Positions 33,071-35,365 of a stretch of DNA of 35,365 nucleotides are shown here, in pieces. Source of the stretch: Gemmatimonadaceae bacterium (lineage in GTDB: Bacteria; Gemmatimonadota; Gemmatimonadetes; Gemmatimonadales; Gemmatimonadaceae); NCBI GenBank assembly GCA_017881685.1, contig JADGQR010000064.1, forward strand, positions 1 to 35,365. The letters run 5' to 3'. How positions within the stretch are numbered: position 1 is the stretch's first letter; each line of letters begins with the position of its first letter. Under the pieces are notes generated by a model. The model was given only the letters and a program-made list of their open reading frames with translations. It ran no database searches and was not told the DNA's origin. The position numbers were made by a program, and so were the translations under genes.

Positions 33071-33469
33071 TCAGCGAACGCGGGGAATCGGTTCCCCGGT
33101 GCGGGCGCCAACGCGCTCCTTCGTTCCGTCGGTGTCGATCCGCGCCTTCGTGCGGGTCGGCTCACCTGTCTTTGCGTCGAGCAGCATCAGGTTCGACGAG
33201 TGCACCGGTGCCGGCGCCTCGATAATCCCGCTCTGATCGTCGGCCGTGCGGGCCTTGCGATGTTTCTTCACGATGTTGATGCCTTCGACGAGCACGCGGC
33301 CGGTCTTCGGATAGATGCTCAGCACCTTTCCTTCCTTGCCCTTGTCGTCGCCGCGCATCACGCGAACGGTGTCACCCTTCGACACGTGCATCTTCACGCG
33401 CTCGGCGTTGATGCCGTGGCGCGTGCGGTTGCGCTTCTTTGCCGTCTTCTTGTGCGTCAGCACTCTCAT
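33071..33469 (-). CDS. rplX: 50S ribosomal protein L24
   Basis: The protein has 132 residues, somewhat longer than the usual 100-110. The KOW domain begins at about residue 27 (MHVSKGDTVRVMRGDDKGKEGKVL), and VEGINIVKKH and SGIIEAPAPVHSSNLML are L24 blocks. The first 26 residues are a basic tail (THKKTAKKRNRTRH), and the last 30 a charged tail. ATG 33469 lies 1 nt after the rplN stop. L24 begins large-subunit assembly near the polypeptide exit. Confidence 0.96.
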   Translation of the reverse strand: MRVLTHKKTAKKRNRTRHGINAERVKMHVSKGDTVRVMRGDDKGKEGKVLSIYPKTGRVLVEGINIVKKHRKARTADDQSGIIEAPAPVHSSNLMLLDAKTGEPTRTKARIDTDGTKERVGARTGEPIPRVR

Positions 33470-33470
33470 G

Positions 33471-33839
33471 CTACAAAACCTCCGGGGCCAGCGACACGAT
33501 CTTCATGTACTTCTTCTCGCGGAGCTCGCGCGCCACGGGTCCGAAGATACGAGTCGCACGCGGCTCGCCCGCTTCATTGATGATGACAATGGCGTTCTCG
33601 TCGAAGCGGATGTACGAGCCATCCTTGCGGCGCGTTTCCTTTGCCGTGCGCACTACCACACCGCGCGCGACCTCCGACTTCTTCACCGTTCCGTTCGGCA
33701 GCGCGTTCTTCACGGCGACGATCACAACGTCGCCCAAGCCTGCGTAGCGACGGCGCGTTCCGCCGAGCACACGGATCACGAGCGCCGTCTTAGCGCCGGA
33801 GTTATCCGCGACTTTTACCACCGATTCCTGTTGAATCAT
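33471..33839 (-). CDS. rplN: 50S ribosomal protein L14
   Basis: The protein has 122 residues, exactly the family length. Sequence is close to consensus throughout: [75 protein letters not shown] and the end [20 protein letters not shown]. It contacts 16S rRNA across the subunit interface. A 43-nt gap separates it from the rpsQ stop, with no sign of another feature. Confidence 0.98.
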   Translation of the reverse strand: MIQQESVVKVADNSGAKTALVIRVLGGTRRRYAGLGDVVIVAVKNALPNGTVKKSEVARGVVVRTAKETRRKDGSYIRFDENAIVIINEAGEPRATRIFGPVARELREKKYMKIVSLAPEVL

Positions 33840-33882
33840 TGGAAATTCCTGGGGGTTCTATGCGTCAGTTGAAACGTGTAGG

Positions 33883-34167
33883 CTATCGGGCCCGCTCGAC
33901 GATCTCGACGACGCGCCATCTCTTGTCCTTCGACATCGGGCGGGTCTCCATGATCCGCACGGTATCGCCGGTCTTTGCGTCGTTGTTCTCGTCATGCGCC
34001 TTCAGCCGCTTCGTCCGCCGCACCATCTTGCCGTACACCGGATGCTGCACCCGGCGCTCGATCGAGACGACCACGGTCTTTTCCATCTTGTCGCTCACAA
34101 CGATTCCAGTGCGTGTCTTTCTCGACGCACGGCTCACCGTCTGGGCGTTCTGCTGTGTCTCAGCCAT
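33883..34167 (-). CDS. rpsQ: 30S ribosomal protein S17
   Basis: The protein has 94 residues. The OB-fold begins at about residue 15: [47 protein letters not shown], then [25 protein letters not shown]. The short N-terminal tail ([14 protein letters not shown]) is a little longer than usual. ATG 34167 lies 6 nt after the rpmC stop. It binds 16S rRNA early in 30S assembly. Confidence 0.97.
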   Translation of the reverse strand: MAETQQNAQTVSRASRKTRTGIVVSDKMEKTVVVSIERRVQHPVYGKMVRRTKRLKAHDENNDAKTGDTVRIMETRPMSKDKRWRVVEIVERAR

Positions 34168-34173
34168 TCTGTC

Positions 34174-34459
34174 CTATGCCCTCTTGCTCGTGCGGGTCGC
34201 ACCCGACTTGGTCCGGCGCACGCGGCGCGTTTTTGCGCCACCCGCCTTCGGCTTCGCATCCGACAAATGCGCCTGATCGATTCCGATAATCTTTTCCTTC
34301 AGCACAGTCTTGAGCCGCGCTACATCCTTGCGAATCACGCGAAGCCTGAGAGGATCCTCGAGCGTCTCCGTTCCCGCGCGGAACTTGAGGCGGAATCTCT
34401 CCTCCTCCAGGTCTGCAATGCGGGCATTGATGTCGCCCTCGTTCATCTCACGAATCTCA

Positions 34460-34470
<11 letters not shown>
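34174..34470 (-). CDS. rpmC: 50S ribosomal protein L29 with basic C-terminal extension
   Basis: From ATG 34470 the protein has 98 residues; ordinary L29 has about 65. The two-helix L29 body ([28 protein letters not shown] then [20 protein letters not shown]) ends at about residue 68. The last 30 residues are a Lys/Arg/Thr/Gly-rich tail ([20 protein letters not shown]). I choose 34470 because the conserved first helix follows directly; the codons further upstream are the rplP end. It overlaps rplP by 11 nt. L29 sits at the exit tunnel, near where SRP and trigger factor dock. Confidence 0.95.
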
Positions 34471-34888
<418 letters not shown>

Positions 34889-34900
34889 CGCTCTATTCTC

Positions 34901-35365
34901 CTAGACGCCGGTCGAGTAAGTCTTGCCGCGGCGATCTTCGACGATCTCGCCCTTGAACAGCCAGACCTTCACGCCGATTGTGCCGAACGTTGTTTTCGCA
35001 GTGCTCGTCGCGTAATCGATGTCAGCGCGCAGCGTGTGAAGAGGTACACGACCTTCGTGATAACCCTCGGTACGCGCGATTTCAGCGCCGCCAAGACGGC
35101 CGCCGCACTTGATCTTGATTCCGCCAGCGCCCATCCGCATTGCGCTCTGCACCGCACGCTTCATTGCGCGACGGAACGAGATACGCTGTGCGAGCTGGTT
35201 CGCGATGTTGTCGGCGACGAGCTGTGCATCAAGCTCCGGACGCTTGATCTCTTCGACGTTGATTCCGACTTCCTTGCCGGAGATCTGCGCGAGCTCGTCG
35301 CGAAGCTGATCGACTTCGGTTCCCTTCTTTCCGATGACGACGCCCGGACGACCCGTGTGGATCGT
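34901..35365 (-). CDS. rpsC: 30S ribosomal protein S3, C-terminal part (partial)
   Basis: The gene runs off the right edge of the window; 154 codons of its 3' end are visible. The visible part begins in the KH domain ([15 protein letters not shown], with the GxxG loop of GKKG), continues through [28 protein letters not shown] and includes [24 protein letters not shown] and [13 protein letters not shown], ending soon after [15 protein letters not shown] with a short tail. It stops without the long C-terminal extension of some S3 proteins. It sits at the mRNA entry site and precedes rplP as in the S10 operon. Confidence 0.97.
   Translation of the reverse strand, partial: TIHTGRPGVVIGKKGTEVDQLRDELAQISGKEVGINVEEIKRPELDAQLVADNIANQLAQRISFRRAMKRAVQSAMRMGAGGIKIKCGGRLGGAEIARTEGYHEGRVPLHTLRADIDYATSTAKTTFGTIGVKVWLFKGEIVEDRRGKTYSTGV

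Overview
The window is about 35 kb of GC-rich bacterial chromosome, almost fully coding. The gene families are mostly housekeeping. GC content, the homodimeric-type glycyl-tRNA synthetase, zinc-type S14, a soluble Ser/Thr kinase with a zinc-ribbon N-terminus and many secreted or membrane peptidases would suit a Gemmatimonadota-like bacterium. That assignment is an inference from gene content, not a proven placement. I saw no phage, transposase, CRISPR array, rRNA or tRNA.

Layout. (1) 1-246 is the 3' end of a gamma-glutamyltransferase on the plus strand. It converges on a glycine-zipper lipoprotein (315-1229, minus), with a perfect 16-bp hairpin between them. (2) 1313-5998 is a plus-strand operon: MdlA-like ABC exporter half, soluble histidine kinase, receiver-only response regulator and a phosphodiesterase/alkaline-phosphatase-fold protein. 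The start and stop codons overlap or abut. (3) 18606 down to 5991 is a minus-strand run of 13 tightly packed genes: glyS, M3-like peptidase, M20 peptidase, an unknown protein, a ubiquitin-like beta-grasp protein, an HDAC-type deacetylase, a truncated 'mini-CorA', an orphan GvpL/F protein, a zinc-ribbon Ser/Thr kinase, dipeptide epimerase, priA, a TIGR00300-type enzyme and a small unknown protein. (4) 18607-19006 is the only long non-coding stretch. It carries an inverted, 9-nt-periodic repeat element whose end contains the purA stop codon. (5) 23243 down to 19007 (minus) is trpS, a membrane M28 peptidase with no canonical start codon, a DUF456 membrane protein, a hairpin terminator and purA. 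(6) 23262-26408 (plus) is inositol-monophosphatase, a fused formiminotransferase-cyclodeaminase and a secreted two-repeat protein. (7) 35365 down to 26438 (minus) is the S10-spc ribosomal block: rpsC (partial), rplP, rpmC, rpsQ, rplN, rplX, rplE, rpsN, rpsH, rplF, rplR, rpsE, rpmD, rplO, secY, adk, map.

The ribosomal/secretion block and the two aminoacyl-tRNA synthetases with purA serve translation and nucleotide supply. The most unusual places are the centre of the long minus-strand run (ubiquitin-like protein, deacetylase, mini-CorA, GvpL/F, kinase), the repeat element between purA and glyS, the glyS leader with its Shine-Dalgarno separated from the start by a hairpin, the M28 gene without a normal start, and the RGG-rich extension on ribosomal protein S5. 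None of these is proven to be a new system.
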